A stretch of DNA of 61,502 nucleotides from Candidatus Limimorpha caballi (lineage in GTDB: Bacteria; Bacteroidota; Bacteroidia; Bacteroidales; F082): positions 1 to 61,502 of the forward strand of contig JAGHUX010000041.1 of NCBI GenBank assembly GCA_018064605.1. The letters run 5' to 3'. Positions 39,369 to 49,708 of the stretch are shown one piece after another. Below the pieces are notes generated by a model, which had not been told where the DNA came from, ran no database searches, and was given only the letters and a program-made list of their open reading frames with translations. The position numbers and the translations under genes are program-made. Each line of letters opens with the position of its first letter. Position 1 is the first letter of the stretch.

Positions 39369-40886
39369 CTACTTCAAGACCGTTATCCCTTTTTCGATGC
39401 GTTTCAGGGCTTCCTCCTTGCCGAGGAGCGCGAGGATCTCGTGAATGTGCGGCCCCTTGCCGGCCCCGACGAGCATCAGGCGTAAGCCGTTCATTACCAG
39501 ACCCATGCCGAGCTCGTTGCCCGTAATCCATTCGTTCAAGGTTCTGTCGATGTTCTCGGCGGAGAAGTCATTGATTCCGTTGATGACCTCAGCGGCCTTT
39601 CTCATCATCTCCGCCGAGTTTTCTTTCCAGCGTTTCTTCACCGTCACCTCGTCGTATGTCACAGGCTCTTCAAAGAAGAAGAAGCTCTGCTCCCACAGTT
39701 CCTTCACGAAGTTGACGCGGTCTTTCACCAGTGCCGCGACTTTCGTGACGTATTGCAAATCAGCGTCAATGTTCTTTTCGGTCTTGAGCCATGCCTGATA
39801 GTCCTTGCCCACTTCATCGCTTGACTTCTTCATCAGATATTCGTGGTTGAACCATTTCGCCTTTTCGACATTGAAACGTGCGCCCGACTTGCTGCAATGG
39901 TCGAAGGAGAACGCCTCGATGAGTTCGTCCATCGAGAAGATTTCCTGTTCCGTCCCCGGGTTCCAGCCGAGGAGCGCGAGCATGTTGATGAACGCCTCCG
40001 CATAGTAGCCCGACTGTTTGTAACCTGACGAAATCTCGTGTGTCTCGGGGTTCTCCCACTGCATCGGGAAGACCGGGAATCCAAGGCGGTCGCCGTCGCG
40101 TTTGCTGAGTTTGCCGTTGCCGTCAGGCTTGAGCAAAAGCGGAAGATGGGCGAACTCCGGAGCCTCCCAGCCAAAAGCCTGATACAGAAGCACATGCAAC
40201 GGCATCGAAGGCAGCCACTCCTCGCCGCGGATGACGTGCGAGATGAGCATCAGGTGGTCATCGACGATGTTTGCGAGATGATATGTCGGCATTCCGTCCG
40301 ACTTGAACAGCACCTTGTCGTCCAACGTGTTGGTGTTCACTTTTATGTCGCCGCGGATGATGTCGTGCATCTCGACGATGTGGTTCTCCGGCATCTTGAA
40401 ACGCACCGTGTATGGAGTTCCGGCGTTGATTAAAGCATCGACTTCTTCCTTGCTCATCGTCAGGGAGTTACGGAGACTTTTTCTGCTTTCTGCATTATAG
40501 ATGAAGGTCTTTTTCTGAGTTTCTGCTTCCGCGCGGTATTTGTCGAGTTCCTCGGCTGTGTCGAAAGCGTAGTACGCGCAGCCTTTCGCGATGAGTTCGT
40601 CGCTGTACTGCTTATAAAGATGCTTGCGGTTGCTCTGCTTGTAAGGGCCGTAAGGTCCTCCGACGATGTCGCTCTCATCGAACTTGATGCCGCACCAGTC
40701 GAGCGACTTTATGATATATTCCTCCGCGCCCGGCACGAAACGTGTCTGGTCGGTGTCTTCGATGCGGAGCAGCATCTTGCCGCCGTTTTTCTTCGCGAAA
40801 AGATAGTTATATAAAGCGGTCCTCACACCGCCGATGTGCAACGGTCCGGTCGGACTCGGTGCGAAACGTACACGTACTTCCTTCAT
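39369..40886 (-). CDS. gltX: Glutamyl-tRNA synthetase
   Basis: A 505-residue class I synthetase. The HIGH-type motif is in [14 protein letters not shown] and the KMSKS-type motif is KLSKRDGDR. The catalytic core is followed by the anticodon-binding region ([16 protein letters not shown] and onward). ATG 40886 was chosen; the open frame begins at a TTG four codons earlier. A consensus -7 box lies at 40910-40917. Whether it is discriminating or non-discriminating cannot be told here. Confidence 0.97.
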   Translation of the reverse strand: MKEVRVRFAPSPTGPLHIGGVRTALYNYLFAKKNGGKMLLRIEDTDQTRFVPGAEEYIIKSLDWCGIKFDESDIVGGPYGPYKQSNRKHLYKQYSDELIAKGCAYYAFDTAEELDKYRAEAETQKKTFIYNAESRKSLRNSLTMSKEEVDALINAGTPYTVRFKMPENHIVEMHDIIRGDIKVNTNTLDDKVLFKSDGMPTYHLANIVDDHLMLISHVIRGEEWLPSMPLHVLLYQAFGWEAPEFAHLPLLLKPDGNGKLSKRDGDRLGFPVFPMQWENPETHEISSGYKQSGYYAEAFINMLALLGWNPGTEQEIFSMDELIEAFSFDHCSKSGARFNVEKAKWFNHEYLMKKSSDEVGKDYQAWLKTEKNIDADLQYVTKVAALVKDRVNFVKELWEQSFFFFEEPVTYDEVTVKKRWKENSAEMMRKAAEVINGINDFSAENIDRTLNEWITGNELGMGLVMNGLRLMLVGAGKGPHIHEILALLGKEEALKRIEKGITVLK

Positions 40887-40909
40887 TTTTGTTTCCAATT
40901 AAATTTTTG

Positions 40910-40917
40910 CAAAAGTA
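40910..40917 (-). promoter_or_regulatory. -7 box (TACTTTTG) for gltX
   Basis: A minus-strand consensus 24 nt upstream of the gltX ATG. Confidence 0.5.
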
Positions 40918-40948
40918 GGAAAAAATTGCACACGGTGATATATTTTTA

Positions 40949-40990
40949 ACACAAGTTGCATGAGTTTGATGACACAAGTTGCACGAGTTT
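40949..40990. repeat. Two copies of the 23-bp repeat family (ACACAAGTT...)
   Basis: ACACAAGTTGCATGAGTTT at 40949-40967 and ACACAAGTTGCACGAGTTT at 40972-40990, with a 23-nt period. The same family recurs at 54341-54406. They lie between the divergent gltX and DUF4175 promoters. Confidence 0.85.
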
Positions 40991-41044
40991 TATTTGGCTG
41001 TTTTTAACCTTAAAAATCATTTTCTGTCGCTTGAAAAAATTCCA

Positions 41045-41052
41045 TATCTTTG
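41045..41052 (+). promoter_or_regulatory. -7 box (TATCTTTG) for the DUF4175-ybeY-mnmG series
   Basis: An exact consensus, 18 nt before the chosen ATG at 41070, giving a very short leader. Confidence 0.55.
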
Positions 41053-41069
41053 CAGGTTTTAATTATATC

Positions 41070-44000
41070 ATGGGTAAAAGTATTCTATTTGAAAAAATCG
41101 AACGTTTCATCAAGAAGTTCTATCTCAACCGCCTCATTCAAGGTGTGTTGGCTGGTTCTGTCTTGATGATTGTTTTTTACTTGATTTTCAATGGAATAGA
41201 ATATTTCTCATGGCTTCCGCAAAAAGGAAGGCTCGTGCTTCTGATACTTTTTGTCTGCATTTCAGCCTTTGTCATCGTCACGTTTTTCGTGATACCGATA
41301 ATTAATCTCATCCGTTTCCGAAAGAAAATGTCAGAACGTGAGGCCGCGATTTTGATTGGCAAGTTCTTCCCTGAAATCAGCGATAAGCTGCTCAACACTT
41401 TGCAGCTTTCCGAGAATTTTTCAGAAGATGCTGATAATGAATTGCTTGCCGCGACGATTGAGCAGCGTATCGAAAACTTGAAACCAATCAATTTCTCCGA
41501 TGCGGTAAATCTTAAGGAAAACTACAAATATCTGAAAATCTTCGGTCTGGCGTTTGTCATCTTGTCGGTTCTCGTCATTTTCGTCCCCGACTTCACCAAG
41601 AAACCGGCTGAGCGAATCATCAACTACTCGCAGGTTTACGAGAAACCGCTGCCGTTTGACGTAACGCTTTCATCATCAAGGCTTGAGGTGACGCAAGGCG
41701 GTGACATCAATTTTCAGATCCGTGTGACCGGCGCGAACATTCCCGATGCTTTTTACATAAAGGGCGGCAATGGCACGAGGCTGATGAACAAGCTGAATAC
41801 CAACGATTTCCGTTTCATTTTCAAAAATAATTACCAAAACGAAACTTTTTATGTTGAAGGCGGCGATTACAGAAGCGAGCCGATAGAGTTGGTTGTCAGG
41901 CCGAATCCGACGCTGCTTTATTACGAGACGGAGCTTGTTTTTCCGAAGTATATCAAACGGAAAAACGAGACTGTCACCGGGAAGACACGGGTGGTCGTCC
42001 CGCAGGGGACCGAGCTGAATTTCACGTTTCACACCCGCGATGTCGATTCGCTCTACGTCTTCGCTGACACTCTTAAACTCGCTGCACAAAATGAAACTGA
42101 TGATTTCTATTTTACGCTCAAAGCATTGAAATCCAAGAAGTTGAAAATACATATCGTTAATGAATGGAATGATGATGTTGAACCGGTACCTTTTGTAATA
42201 GAGGTGGTTCAGGATGCTTTCCCGGGCATTCAGGTTCAGGATTTCCACGAGGAATTTGCAAAACAGACATATTATTCCGGCCTGATCGCCGATGACTACG
42301 GCTTTACGAAGCTGCTCTATCATTTTGAAATTGACGGAAAGCCGGAGCAGTCGTTCGTGAAAAACATCGCGATCGACAAGCGGCAGACTCGCACTTCATT
42401 CTATTATAGTGTTGATTTAGATACACTTGACGTTTTCCGTGGCGATGAGATCAAGGCTTATTTCGAGATTTTCGACAACGACGGCATCAACGGCCCGAAG
42501 TCAAGACGCTCGGAGGTTTTCTACCTGAATCTGCCGACAACCGAACAGCTTGACTCCATTGCGGATAGCTCTGAAAATCAAATCATTGACAAATTATCTC
42601 AAGATACAAAAGAACTCGAAAACCTGAAGCGCGACATTGAAAACATGCTTCGTGACCTGATGGCAAAGAAGGAACTCGACTGGAGCGACAAGGAGAAAAT
42701 GAAAGACCTTCTTGAAAAACAGAAACAGCTTCAGGAAGAATGGCAGAAGGTTCAGGAAGAGCAGAAAGAACTCTCCGACTTCTTGAAAGACAATGAGTTG
42801 ACATCGGAGGAACTTTTGAAGAAGCAGGAAGAGATCAACAAATTGTTTGATGAAGTCATCTCTGACGATTTGAAGAAAATGATGGAGGAGATTGAGAAAA
42901 TGCTCGATGAGATGCCGCGCGAGAAGATGCAGGAGATGATGAAGGAATTGAAGAATAACAATGAGAATTTCTCGCAGATGATGGACAGAAACCTCTCGCT
43001 TCTCCAGCAGCTCAAGGTAGAGAAAGAGGTCAATGAATTGATAAACGAGTTGAACGAGCTTGGAGAGAAACTTGAAAGCAATACTGACAGTATCTCATCG
43101 CAAGATGCTAAGAATCAATTTAATAACCTTGAGAAGAAGATGGATTCAGTGATGGAGCGGAACAAGGACTTGAACGATCCGTTCGACATTTCAAAAGACG
43201 AAGAGGCTGCGGAAGAAATCAACGATGACTTGGACAAGGCCGGTGACTCTGAGGACAACGACGACAATTCGGGTGCGCAGAAAAAGAAAAAAGACGCAGG
43301 CGGAAAGATGAAGAAGATGGCTGAGAGTCTGGATTTGATGATGCAGGGCGCCGGCATGGACCAGCTTGCCGAGGACGCGCATCTTGTGAGGATACTGCTT
43401 GAAAACGTGGTGCGGTCGTCACATGCCGAGGAAGAACTTATGTTTCAGGTGGGTAAGATGCGCAAGGATGACCCGAGCGTCTCCGACAAAATCAGCCGGC
43501 AAAAGGAAATCTCCGAGAATTTCGTGATGGTCAGCGACTCGCTCAGGAAGATGGCTTTACGTCAGACCGCAATACAGAATTTTGTTTTCAGTGAATTGCA
43601 AATCATTGACAATCAGTTAGAAGGTGCGATGCAAGACATTCTTGAACTACATTTTAGCATGGCGGCGGGCAAACAGCAGAAAGCCATGATGTCGATGAAC
43701 AATCTCGCCTTGATGCTTGCCGAGTCGTTGGACCAGATGGAGATGCAGATGGACGGGATGAGCGGCTCGTGCTCGAAGCCCGGGAAATCGAAGCAGAGCA
43801 AGGGCAAGCCGAAGGACATGAAGAACATGAAGGACTTGCAGGAGCAGCTCGGGAGGCAGTTGAAAGACATGCAGCAAAAGATGCAGCAGATGCAGAAAGA
43901 CGGACAGCCGATGCCGCAGATGAGCGAAGAGCTGGCGCGTATGGCGGCGCAGCAGGAGATGATCCGTGAGGGGATGCAGAAGATGCTCGATGAGATGAAG

Positions 44001-44357
44001 AAGAACGGACAGCTCGGCGATGACGGCCTCAACGAGATAATGAAAGACATGGAGAAACTTGAGGAAGATATTGTGAACAAACGCATTACAAATCAAACCT
44101 TAAACCGTCACAAGAACATCATGTCGCGAATGCTGAAGGCGGAGAAGGCGCAGCAGGAACGTGAAAAAGAGGAGAAACGCAAGTCGAACGAGTACAAAGG
44201 TGAACAAAAAGGACATGCCGTCGATGAGTTGCGATATGAGGAGAGCTTGAAGAGGCAGCAGGATTTTTTGCGCACCAATCCTATTGAGTATCAACAGTTT
44301 TACAGAGAAAAGATAAACGAATATTTTTTGAAAAATGATAAGGTTTCAAACGATTGA
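41070..44357 (+). CDS. DUF4175 membrane-anchored coiled-coil protein
   Basis: A 1095-residue protein of a Bacteroidota family of unknown function. ATG 41070 (MGKSILFEKIERFIKKF) was chosen because a longer frame would begin before the -7 box. Helices lie at about 22-40, 54-80 and 152-174. A beta-rich periplasmic region follows (about 190-470), and from about residue 510 a very long charged, glutamine- and methionine-rich coiled coil (DWSDKEKMKDLLEKQKQLQ ... MQQKMQQMQKDGQPMPQM). The order DUF4175-ybeY-mnmG is usual in the phylum. Envelope scaffolding is a guess. The gene overlaps ybeY by 23 nt. Confidence 0.9.
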   Translation: MGKSILFEKIERFIKKFYLNRLIQGVLAGSVLMIVFYLIFNGIEYFSWLPQKGRLVLLILFVCISAFVIVTFFVIPIINLIRFRKKMSEREAAILIGKFFPEISDKLLNTLQLSENFSEDADNELLAATIEQRIENLKPINFSDAVNLKENYKYLKIFGLAFVILSVLVIFVPDFTKKPAERIINYSQVYEKPLPFDVTLSSSRLEVTQGGDINFQIRVTGANIPDAFYIKGGNGTRLMNKLNTNDFRFIFKNNYQNETFYVEGGDYRSEPIELVVRPNPTLLYYETELVFPKYIKRKNETVTGKTRVVVPQGTELNFTFHTRDVDSLYVFADTLKLAAQNETDDFYFTLKALKSKKLKIHIVNEWNDDVEPVPFVIEVVQDAFPGIQVQDFHEEFAKQTYYSGLIADDYGFTKLLYHFEIDGKPEQSFVKNIAIDKRQTRTSFYYSVDLDTLDVFRGDEIKAYFEIFDNDGINGPKSRRSEVFYLNLPTTEQLDSIADSSENQIIDKLSQDTKELENLKRDIENMLRDLMAKKELDWSDKEKMKDLLEKQKQLQEEWQKVQEEQKELSDFLKDNELTSEELLKKQEEINKLFDEVISDDLKKMMEEIEKMLDEMPREKMQEMMKELKNNNENFSQMMDRNLSLLQQLKVEKEVNELINELNELGEKLESNTDSISSQDAKNQFNNLEKKMDSVMERNKDLNDPFDISKDEEAAEEINDDLDKAGDSEDNDDNSGAQKKKKDAGGKMKKMAESLDLMMQGAGMDQLAEDAHLVRILLENVVRSSHAEEELMFQVGKMRKDDPSVSDKISRQKEISENFVMVSDSLRKMALRQTAIQNFVFSELQIIDNQLEGAMQDILELHFSMAAGKQQKAMMSMNNLALMLAESLDQMEMQMDGMSGSCSKPGKSKQSKGKPKDMKNMKDLQEQLGRQLKDMQQKMQQMQKDGQPMPQMSEELARMAAQQEMIREGMQKMLDEMKKNGQLGDDGLNEIMKDMEKLEEDIVNKRITNQTLNRHKNIMSRMLKAEKAQQEREKEEKRKSNEYKGEQKGHAVDELRYEESLKRQQDFLRTNPIEYQQFYREKINEYFLKNDKVSND

Positions 44358-44760
44358 CATTGAGAAGCCCGATTTTGACGAGCGTTTGGCGAAGGAATGG
44401 ATACAGAGTTTCGTCGCCGAATACGGCAAGAAAGTCGGAGAGTTGTATTACATGTTCTGCTCTGATGAGTGCTTGTATGACTTCAACATGAAGCGCATGA
44501 ACCACGACTTCTACACCGACATCGTCACGTTTCCGCTGAACGACTGTTCGGAGTTTCTTTCGGGCGAGTTTTATATCAGCATTGACAGGATTCGCGACAA
44601 CGCCGAGCAGCTCGGAAGGCCGTTCAGGGATGAGTTTCACCGCGTTTTGGCGCATGGTGTCTTGCATCTCATCGGTTACAAAGACAAGACCGACACTGAT
44701 GCTGCAGAGATGCGGAGACAAGAGGATTTTTGTTTGGAAATGCGACCTAATAAATTGTAA
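44335..44760 (+). CDS. ybeY: Endoribonuclease / rRNA maturation factor YbeY
   Basis: A 141-residue zinc-binding protein needed for 16S rRNA 3'-end maturation and ribosome quality control. The histidine motif HGVLHLIGYKDKTD is a version of HGxLHLxGYDH in which the final histidine is replaced near the lysine-threonine pair, so one metal ligand may differ. NHDFYTDIVTFPL is also typical. It overlaps the DUF4175 gene by 23 nt. Confidence 0.92.
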   Translation: MIRFQTIDIEKPDFDERLAKEWIQSFVAEYGKKVGELYYMFCSDECLYDFNMKRMNHDFYTDIVTFPLNDCSEFLSGEFYISIDRIRDNAEQLGRPFRDEFHRVLAHGVLHLIGYKDKTDTDAAEMRRQEDFCLEMRPNKL

Positions 44761-44781
44761 ATCAATTTTTTGGATATATAA

Positions 44782-44795
44782 ATTCACGTGAAACA
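44782..44795. promoter_or_regulatory. parS-like site 1, ATTCACGTGAAACA
   Basis: It shares the TTCACGTGAA core and the right arm AAACA with the ParB target TGTTTCACGTGAAACA (13 of 16 positions). It lies 7 nt before the mnmG start. Confidence 0.55.
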
Positions 44796-44801
44796 AAGAA
44801 T

Positions 44802-46676
44802 ATGATTTTTGACAGATACGATGTTATAGTTGTCGGGGCCGGTCACGCCGGATGTGAGGCTGCCGCCGCCGCCGCGAACCTTGGGAGCAAGACGTTGCTT
44901 GTTACGATGAACATGAGTTTCATGGCGGCGATGTCGTGTAATCCGGCTGTCGGCGGAATCGCCAAGGGCCAGATTGTGCGCGAGATTGACGCATTGGGCG
45001 GACAGATGGGTGTCGTGGCTGACAAGACGATGATTCAGTTCAGGATGCTCAACAAGTCGAAAGGCCCGGCGGTGTGGAGCCCGCGCGTGCAGAGCGACAA
45101 GGCGGCGTTCTCGGCTGAGTGGAGAAATACACTTGAAAACACGAAAAATCTTGAATTCTGGCAAGACCATGTTGACGGAATCTTGGTTGAAGGCGATAAG
45201 GTCGTCGGCGTGCACACCATGATGGGCGGCGACGTGCTGTCAAAAACAGTCATCCTGACAAACGGCACGTTCCTCAACGGAAGGATTTTCATCGGCGAGA
45301 AGTCGTTCTCCGGCGGGAGGATCGGCGAAAGCGCAAGTCACGGTATCACCGAAAAACTCACGGAACTCGGCTTTGAGGCCGACAGGATGAAGACAGGCAC
45401 GCCCGTCAGAATCGACGGCAGGACCATCGATTTCAGCAAGCTGACCGAGCAGAAAGGCGATGACGAGGTGACAGGCTTTTCGTTCATGGATGTTGAAAAA
45501 CCGCTGAAACAACGCAGCTGCTATCTCGCATATACATCGTTGAAGGTTCATGAAATCCTGAGGCGCGGGTTCGAGAAATCGCCGATGTTTACAGGCAGGA
45601 TTCAGGGGAAAGGGCCACGTTACTGCCCGAGCATCGAGGACAAGATCGAGCGTTTTGCGGGGAAAGACTTCCATCAGCTTTTCGTTGAGCCTGAAGGCGC
45701 CACGACCGTGGAATACTATCTCAACGGATTCAGTTCTTCGCTTCCTGAAGACATTCAGTATGAAGCACTTCGCAATATTGAGGGCTTTGAAAACGCCAAG
45801 ATATTCCGTCCTGGTTATGCCATTGAATATGACTTCTTCCCGCCCGAACAGCTGAAACACAGCCTTGAGACGCACAAGATACACGGGCTTTTCTTCGCCG
45901 GTCAGATTAACGGGACGACGGGCTATGAAGAGGCTGCGGCACAAGGACTTATGGCCGGCATCAACGCACACCTGCTGATAAACGACGAAGAGCCTCTTGT
46001 CTTGCGCCGTGACCAAGGTTATATCGGGGTTCTCATCGACGATTTGATAACAAAGAGTGTAGATGAGCCGTACAGGATGTTCACGAGCCGTGCCGAATAC
46101 AGGATTCTGCTCAGGCAGGACAACGCCGACGCGCGTCTCACCCCCATAGGCCACAAACTCGGTCTCGCGACACAGGAGCGTTACGACAGGTTGGTCGAGA
46201 AGCAAAAGCGTGTCGATGAACTCATTAAGTATCTGAAAGATACGAATGTGAACCCTGATGTGATAAACGGTCTTTTGGCTGACAACGACACGCCTGAAAT
46301 CGGTAACAAGGCGCGTTTCGCGCAGATTCTCACACGTCCGCAGATCAGTCTTGTCGATATGATAAAGCACGTTGACGAACTCAATTCGCGCTGGGACATT
46401 AGTGACGCGACGACTCGTGAGATTGCCGAGGAGGCGGAGATTCTGGTTAAATATGAAGGTTATATCGACAAGGAGCGTGAAGTCGCCGACAAGCTGAAAC
46501 GTCTCGAAGATGTTAAGTTGAGTCCGGATTTTGATTACAGTTCGCTTCATTCGCTGACCATCGAGGCGCGACAGAAGCTAACAAGACACAAGCCGCAGAC
46601 GCTTGGCCAGGCGTCGAGGATCAGCGGGGTCTCCCCTGCCGACATCTCGGTCCTGGCGGTTTTCTTGGGCCGTTAG
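44802..46676 (+). CDS. mnmG: tRNA uridine-34 carboxymethylaminomethyl modification enzyme MnmG (GidA)
   Basis: A 624-residue FAD enzyme that, with MnmE, modifies the wobble uridine of certain tRNAs. FAD-binding motif YDVIVVGAGHAGCEAAAAAA at the N-terminus, then SCNPAVGGIAKGQIVREIDALGG, GTFLNGRIFIGEKSFSGGRIGE, YCPSIEDKIERF and FFAGQINGTTGYEEAAAQG are all standard. The C-terminal helical region is complete (LDPxx-like AEEAEILVKYEGYI, LSPADISVLAVFL). A parS-like palindrome flanks each end of the gene. Confidence 0.97.
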   Translation: MIFDRYDVIVVGAGHAGCEAAAAAANLGSKTLLVTMNMSFMAAMSCNPAVGGIAKGQIVREIDALGGQMGVVADKTMIQFRMLNKSKGPAVWSPRVQSDKAAFSAEWRNTLENTKNLEFWQDHVDGILVEGDKVVGVHTMMGGDVLSKTVILTNGTFLNGRIFIGEKSFSGGRIGESASHGITEKLTELGFEADRMKTGTPVRIDGRTIDFSKLTEQKGDDEVTGFSFMDVEKPLKQRSCYLAYTSLKVHEILRRGFEKSPMFTGRIQGKGPRYCPSIEDKIERFAGKDFHQLFVEPEGATTVEYYLNGFSSSLPEDIQYEALRNIEGFENAKIFRPGYAIEYDFFPPEQLKHSLETHKIHGLFFAGQINGTTGYEEAAAQGLMAGINAHLLINDEEPLVLRRDQGYIGVLIDDLITKSVDEPYRMFTSRAEYRILLRQDNADARLTPIGHKLGLATQERYDRLVEKQKRVDELIKYLKDTNVNPDVINGLLADNDTPEIGNKARFAQILTRPQISLVDMIKHVDELNSRWDISDATTREIAEEAEILVKYEGYIDKEREVADKLKRLEDVKLSPDFDYSSLHSLTIEARQKLTRHKPQTLGQASRISGVSPADISVLAVFLGR

Positions 46677-46689
46677 TTTCACGTGAAAG
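46676..46689. promoter_or_regulatory. parS-like site 2, GTTTCACGTGAAAG
   Basis: A core TTTCACGTGAAA palindrome beginning on the last base of the mnmG stop codon; 13 of 16 positions match the ParB target consensus. Confidence 0.55.
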
Positions 46690-46717
46690 TTTTTGTAAAT
46701 AATTAAAAATTAAGGAA

Positions 46718-47602
46718 ATGATAAATAATTGTCCGTTTTGCAAATCTGAAAACACGAAGCAGTATCTCAAGTTGAAAGACTATTTTCTGACGCAGGAAGA
46801 CTTCGAGATTTACGAATGTGCCGACTGCAAGCTGCTTTTCACCACGCCACGCCCCGGCAAATCGGAGATCGGGAGATATTATAAATCGGAAAATTATCTG
46901 AGTCATAACGAGCACCGCAAAGGCTTCGTCCCGTGGTTGTATAAGCATGTGAAAAAAGTCAACATGAAAAACAAGTTTGACATCGCATTTGCCGACGACT
47001 ACGTCGGGCGCGACAAGGTGCGTCTTCTCGATTACGGCTGCGGTGTGGGCGACTTCCTGTCGTATGCGAAACGGCATGGATGCTTCGTTTACGGCTGCGA
47101 CACAAGCGAAGACGCAAGGAGATTCGCCGCCGAGAAACTCAAAGCCGAGATATACGACCCGTCGGAACTGTCAACACTCCCCGACTGGCGCTTCGACGTC
47201 ATCACTTTGTGGCATGTGCTTGAACACGTCCATGACATCGGGGAACTGGTCAACGAATTCCATCGCATTCTCGCCGACAACGGACGACTCGTCATTGCCG
47301 TCCCGAATTATAAATCTTACGATGCCGCACATTATAAAGACAAATGGGCGGCTTACGACGTTCCGCGTCATCTGTATCATTTCCATAAAGAATCACTGAT
47401 AAACATTTTCAGGGACAAATTCAAACTCGTGAAAATCAAACCGCTGAAATGGGATGCATTTTACATCTCCATGATGAGTGAAAAATATTCCGACAACAGA
47501 AACAGTTTTATCAAAGGTTTGTTTTACGGCCGTAAATCTAACAAGAAGGCTAAAAAAACAAAAGAATATTCGAGTTTGGTGTATGTTTTTTCCAAAATTT
47601 GA
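46718..47602 (+). CDS. Class I SAM methyltransferase with N-terminal zinc ribbon
   Basis: A 294-residue protein. Residues 4-40 form a zinc ribbon (CPFCKSENT ... CADCKLLF). The Rossmann methyltransferase domain shows motif I LLDYGCGVGDFLSYAK, an acidic residue after YGCDTSED, and DVITLWHVLEHVHD, followed by DNGRLVIAVPN. The family is common next to mnmG in this phylum; its substrate is unknown but may be an envelope lipid, glycan or small molecule. Confidence 0.88.
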   Translation: MINNCPFCKSENTKQYLKLKDYFLTQEDFEIYECADCKLLFTTPRPGKSEIGRYYKSENYLSHNEHRKGFVPWLYKHVKKVNMKNKFDIAFADDYVGRDKVRLLDYGCGVGDFLSYAKRHGCFVYGCDTSEDARRFAAEKLKAEIYDPSELSTLPDWRFDVITLWHVLEHVHDIGELVNEFHRILADNGRLVIAVPNYKSYDAAHYKDKWAAYDVPRHLYHFHKESLINIFRDKFKLVKIKPLKWDAFYISMMSEKYSDNRNSFIKGLFYGRKSNKKAKKTKEYSSLVYVFSKI

Positions 47603-47730
47603 TTTGAAGCCGTTTTCGGGCGATTTAAGGCGTTTTGGTTTTTTAATGAACAATATGTCAAAAAATCAGAGATGGTCGGTTATATCGAGTCGTTTTTTCG
47701 ATTAAATTTTTGAGGATTTTGAAATAAAAT

Positions 47731-47738
47731 TATAAATT
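47731..47738 (+). promoter_or_regulatory. -7 box (TAAATTTG) for the flippase-dut-TPR series
   Basis: A consensus TAnnTTTG 25 nt before the ATG at 47763. Confidence 0.45.
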
Positions 47739-47762
47739 TGCAGTTTTTAACCAAAAATAAAT

Positions 47763-49268
47763 ATGAGTAACAATCCTTTGAAGGCTTTGGCCGGACAGAC
47801 GGTGATTTATGGATTGGGGACGATGGTTCCTCGCCTGCTGAATTATTTTCTGACACCTTTGTACGTCAGAGTGTTCGTCTCGGGCGTTTATGGACAAATC
47901 ACCGATTTGTATGCGTGGATGGCGTTCCTTATTGCGCTTCTGACTTACGGAATGGAGACGACTTTCTTCCGCTATACTCAAAAGGCCGATTCTGACAGAG
48001 TCTTCAATAACATCATGTCGTGCATTTTCACGACGACCGCTGTCTTTATGGTGCTGTATTGCCTCATTTACAAGCATTTCGCAGGTTGGATTGAATATGA
48101 TCATAATACACAATATGTATTGTTTCTCGGAATAATAGTCGCTCTCGACGCACTGACGGCCGTCCCTTTTGCGAAACTCAGGAAAGAAAACAAAGCGAAA
48201 AGATTCACGATGATTAAAATCGCAAATGTTGTCTTCAACATCGGACTGAATCTTTTCTTCCTGCTTGCCATCCCCGAAAAATCCGAGGCTATATCCGCAA
48301 AACTCTTCGGCCCTGAAGTCGGTTTACTCATCTGGGTACTGATTTCCAATGTCTTAGCGAGTTTATTAAGCCTTATTCTGCTCCTCCCGCAAATGAAAGG
48401 TTTCCGCTTTGAGCTGGATTTGAACCTTGTGAAACCAATGCTGAAATACGCACTGCCAATAATGCTTGTCAGTATCATAGGAATGGTCAATGAAGTGGCC
48501 GACAAGATTTTGATCAAGTACCTCACCCCTGTTCCTGATGAGGAAACGCTGCTGTCTCTTGGGATGACAGCCCGTGAATATGCCGTCGCGCAAGTCGGGA
48601 TTTACGGCGCAAACTACAAGCTCGCGGTGCTTATGACAATCTTCATCCAGATGTTCAGATACGCCTCCGAGCCGTTCTTCTTCAACAGGGCGAAAGACCG
48701 CAACGCACCGGAACTCTACGCAAAAGTCATGACTTATTTCGTGGCGTTCTGCCTCCTGATTTTCCTCGGAGTGATGCTTTATATTGATGTCCTGAAATAT
48801 TTCAGCGGCACCGAAGGAAGCGATTACCATGAAGGTCTTGTGATTGTTCCTATAATATTGATTGCCAATATGTTGCTTGGAGTTGTCTTTAATCTCGGAA
48901 TATGGTATAAACTCACTGACAAGACCATTTGCGGAACCGTAATCACAATAATCGGGGCTTCGATGACGTTGCTGACATTGTTCGTTTTGGTCCCGAGAAT
49001 CGGATACAAAGGCGCGGCGTTCGCTCATCTCGCCTGCTACACAATCATGGCGGTGGTTTCCTATTTTTGGGGACAGAAACATTTCCCGGTTCCTTACCAG
49101 ATCGGCAGAATCGCCATGTATTCGGTCTTGGCTGTAATTCTTTATTTCGCAAGTATGTTATTTATCGATTTGTCGTTAGTAATCAGATTGACAATCAACA
49201 CATTATTGATATTAACTTATATTGGAACTGTAATATTTTTTGAACGTAAAAATCCTTTAAAAATATGA
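47763..49268 (+). CDS. Oligosaccharide flippase / polysaccharide biosynthesis membrane protein
   Basis: A 501-residue membrane protein with about 14 helices of the MOP superfamily (Wzx/MurJ-like). The start, [30 protein letters not shown], is typical of polysaccharide flippases. It should turn lipid-linked saccharides across the inner membrane. The order flippase-dut-TPR-DUF4292-EnvC is conserved in Bacteroidota, suggesting a core rather than a strain-specific surface-polysaccharide role. The stop overlaps the dut start (ATGA). Confidence 0.9.
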   Translation: MSNNPLKALAGQTVIYGLGTMVPRLLNYFLTPLYVRVFVSGVYGQITDLYAWMAFLIALLTYGMETTFFRYTQKADSDRVFNNIMSCIFTTTAVFMVLYCLIYKHFAGWIEYDHNTQYVLFLGIIVALDALTAVPFAKLRKENKAKRFTMIKIANVVFNIGLNLFFLLAIPEKSEAISAKLFGPEVGLLIWVLISNVLASLLSLILLLPQMKGFRFELDLNLVKPMLKYALPIMLVSIIGMVNEVADKILIKYLTPVPDEETLLSLGMTAREYAVAQVGIYGANYKLAVLMTIFIQMFRYASEPFFFNRAKDRNAPELYAKVMTYFVAFCLLIFLGVMLYIDVLKYFSGTEGSDYHEGLVIVPIILIANMLLGVVFNLGIWYKLTDKTICGTVITIIGASMTLLTLFVLVPRIGYKGAAFAHLACYTIMAVVSYFWGQKHFPVPYQIGRIAMYSVLAVILYFASMLFIDLSLVIRLTINTLLILTYIGTVIFFERKNPLKI

Positions 49269-49702
49269 AATTGAACATTGTCAATAAATCGGACAACGCA
49301 TTGCCGAAATACGAGACGGAAAATTCGGCCGGTATGGATCTGAGAGCTTATCTTCCTGACGGACAGATAGTTATAAAACCAATGCAGCGGACTCTTGTTC
49401 CAACGGGTCTTTTCATGGAGATTCCTGTCGGCTATGAAGGACAGGTGCGTCCGAGAAGCGGACTCGCCATCAAAAGCGGGATAACCGTCCTCAACTCACC
49501 CGGCACAATCGACGCAGACTACCGCGGCGAAATAAAAGTGATCTTGATAAATCTCTCGGATTCCGACTTTGTCATAAACAGCGGCGACAGGATAGCACAA
49601 CTTGTGATTGCGAGATGTGAACAGATGGAAGTCGTTGAAGTCGAGGTGCTTACAGAAACGGAACGCGGTGCCGGCGGATTCGGCCATACCGGGAAAAAAT
49701 AA
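49265..49702 (+). CDS. dut: dUTP diphosphatase
   Basis: A 145-residue trimeric enzyme that hydrolyses dUTP to dUMP, keeping uracil out of DNA. All conserved motifs are present: [43 protein letters not shown] and [10 protein letters not shown]. It overlaps the flippase by four bases and is 6 nt before the TPR gene. Confidence 0.97.
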   Translation: MKLNIVNKSDNALPKYETENSAGMDLRAYLPDGQIVIKPMQRTLVPTGLFMEIPVGYEGQVRPRSGLAIKSGITVLNSPGTIDADYRGEIKVILINLSDSDFVINSGDRIAQLVIARCEQMEVVEVEVLTETERGAGGFGHTGKK

Positions 49703-49708
49703 GTCGTC

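Noticed and set aside
45240..46550. 436-codon minus-strand open frame
   Set aside because: It lies entirely within mnmG on the other strand, and its composition is the mirror of that gene.
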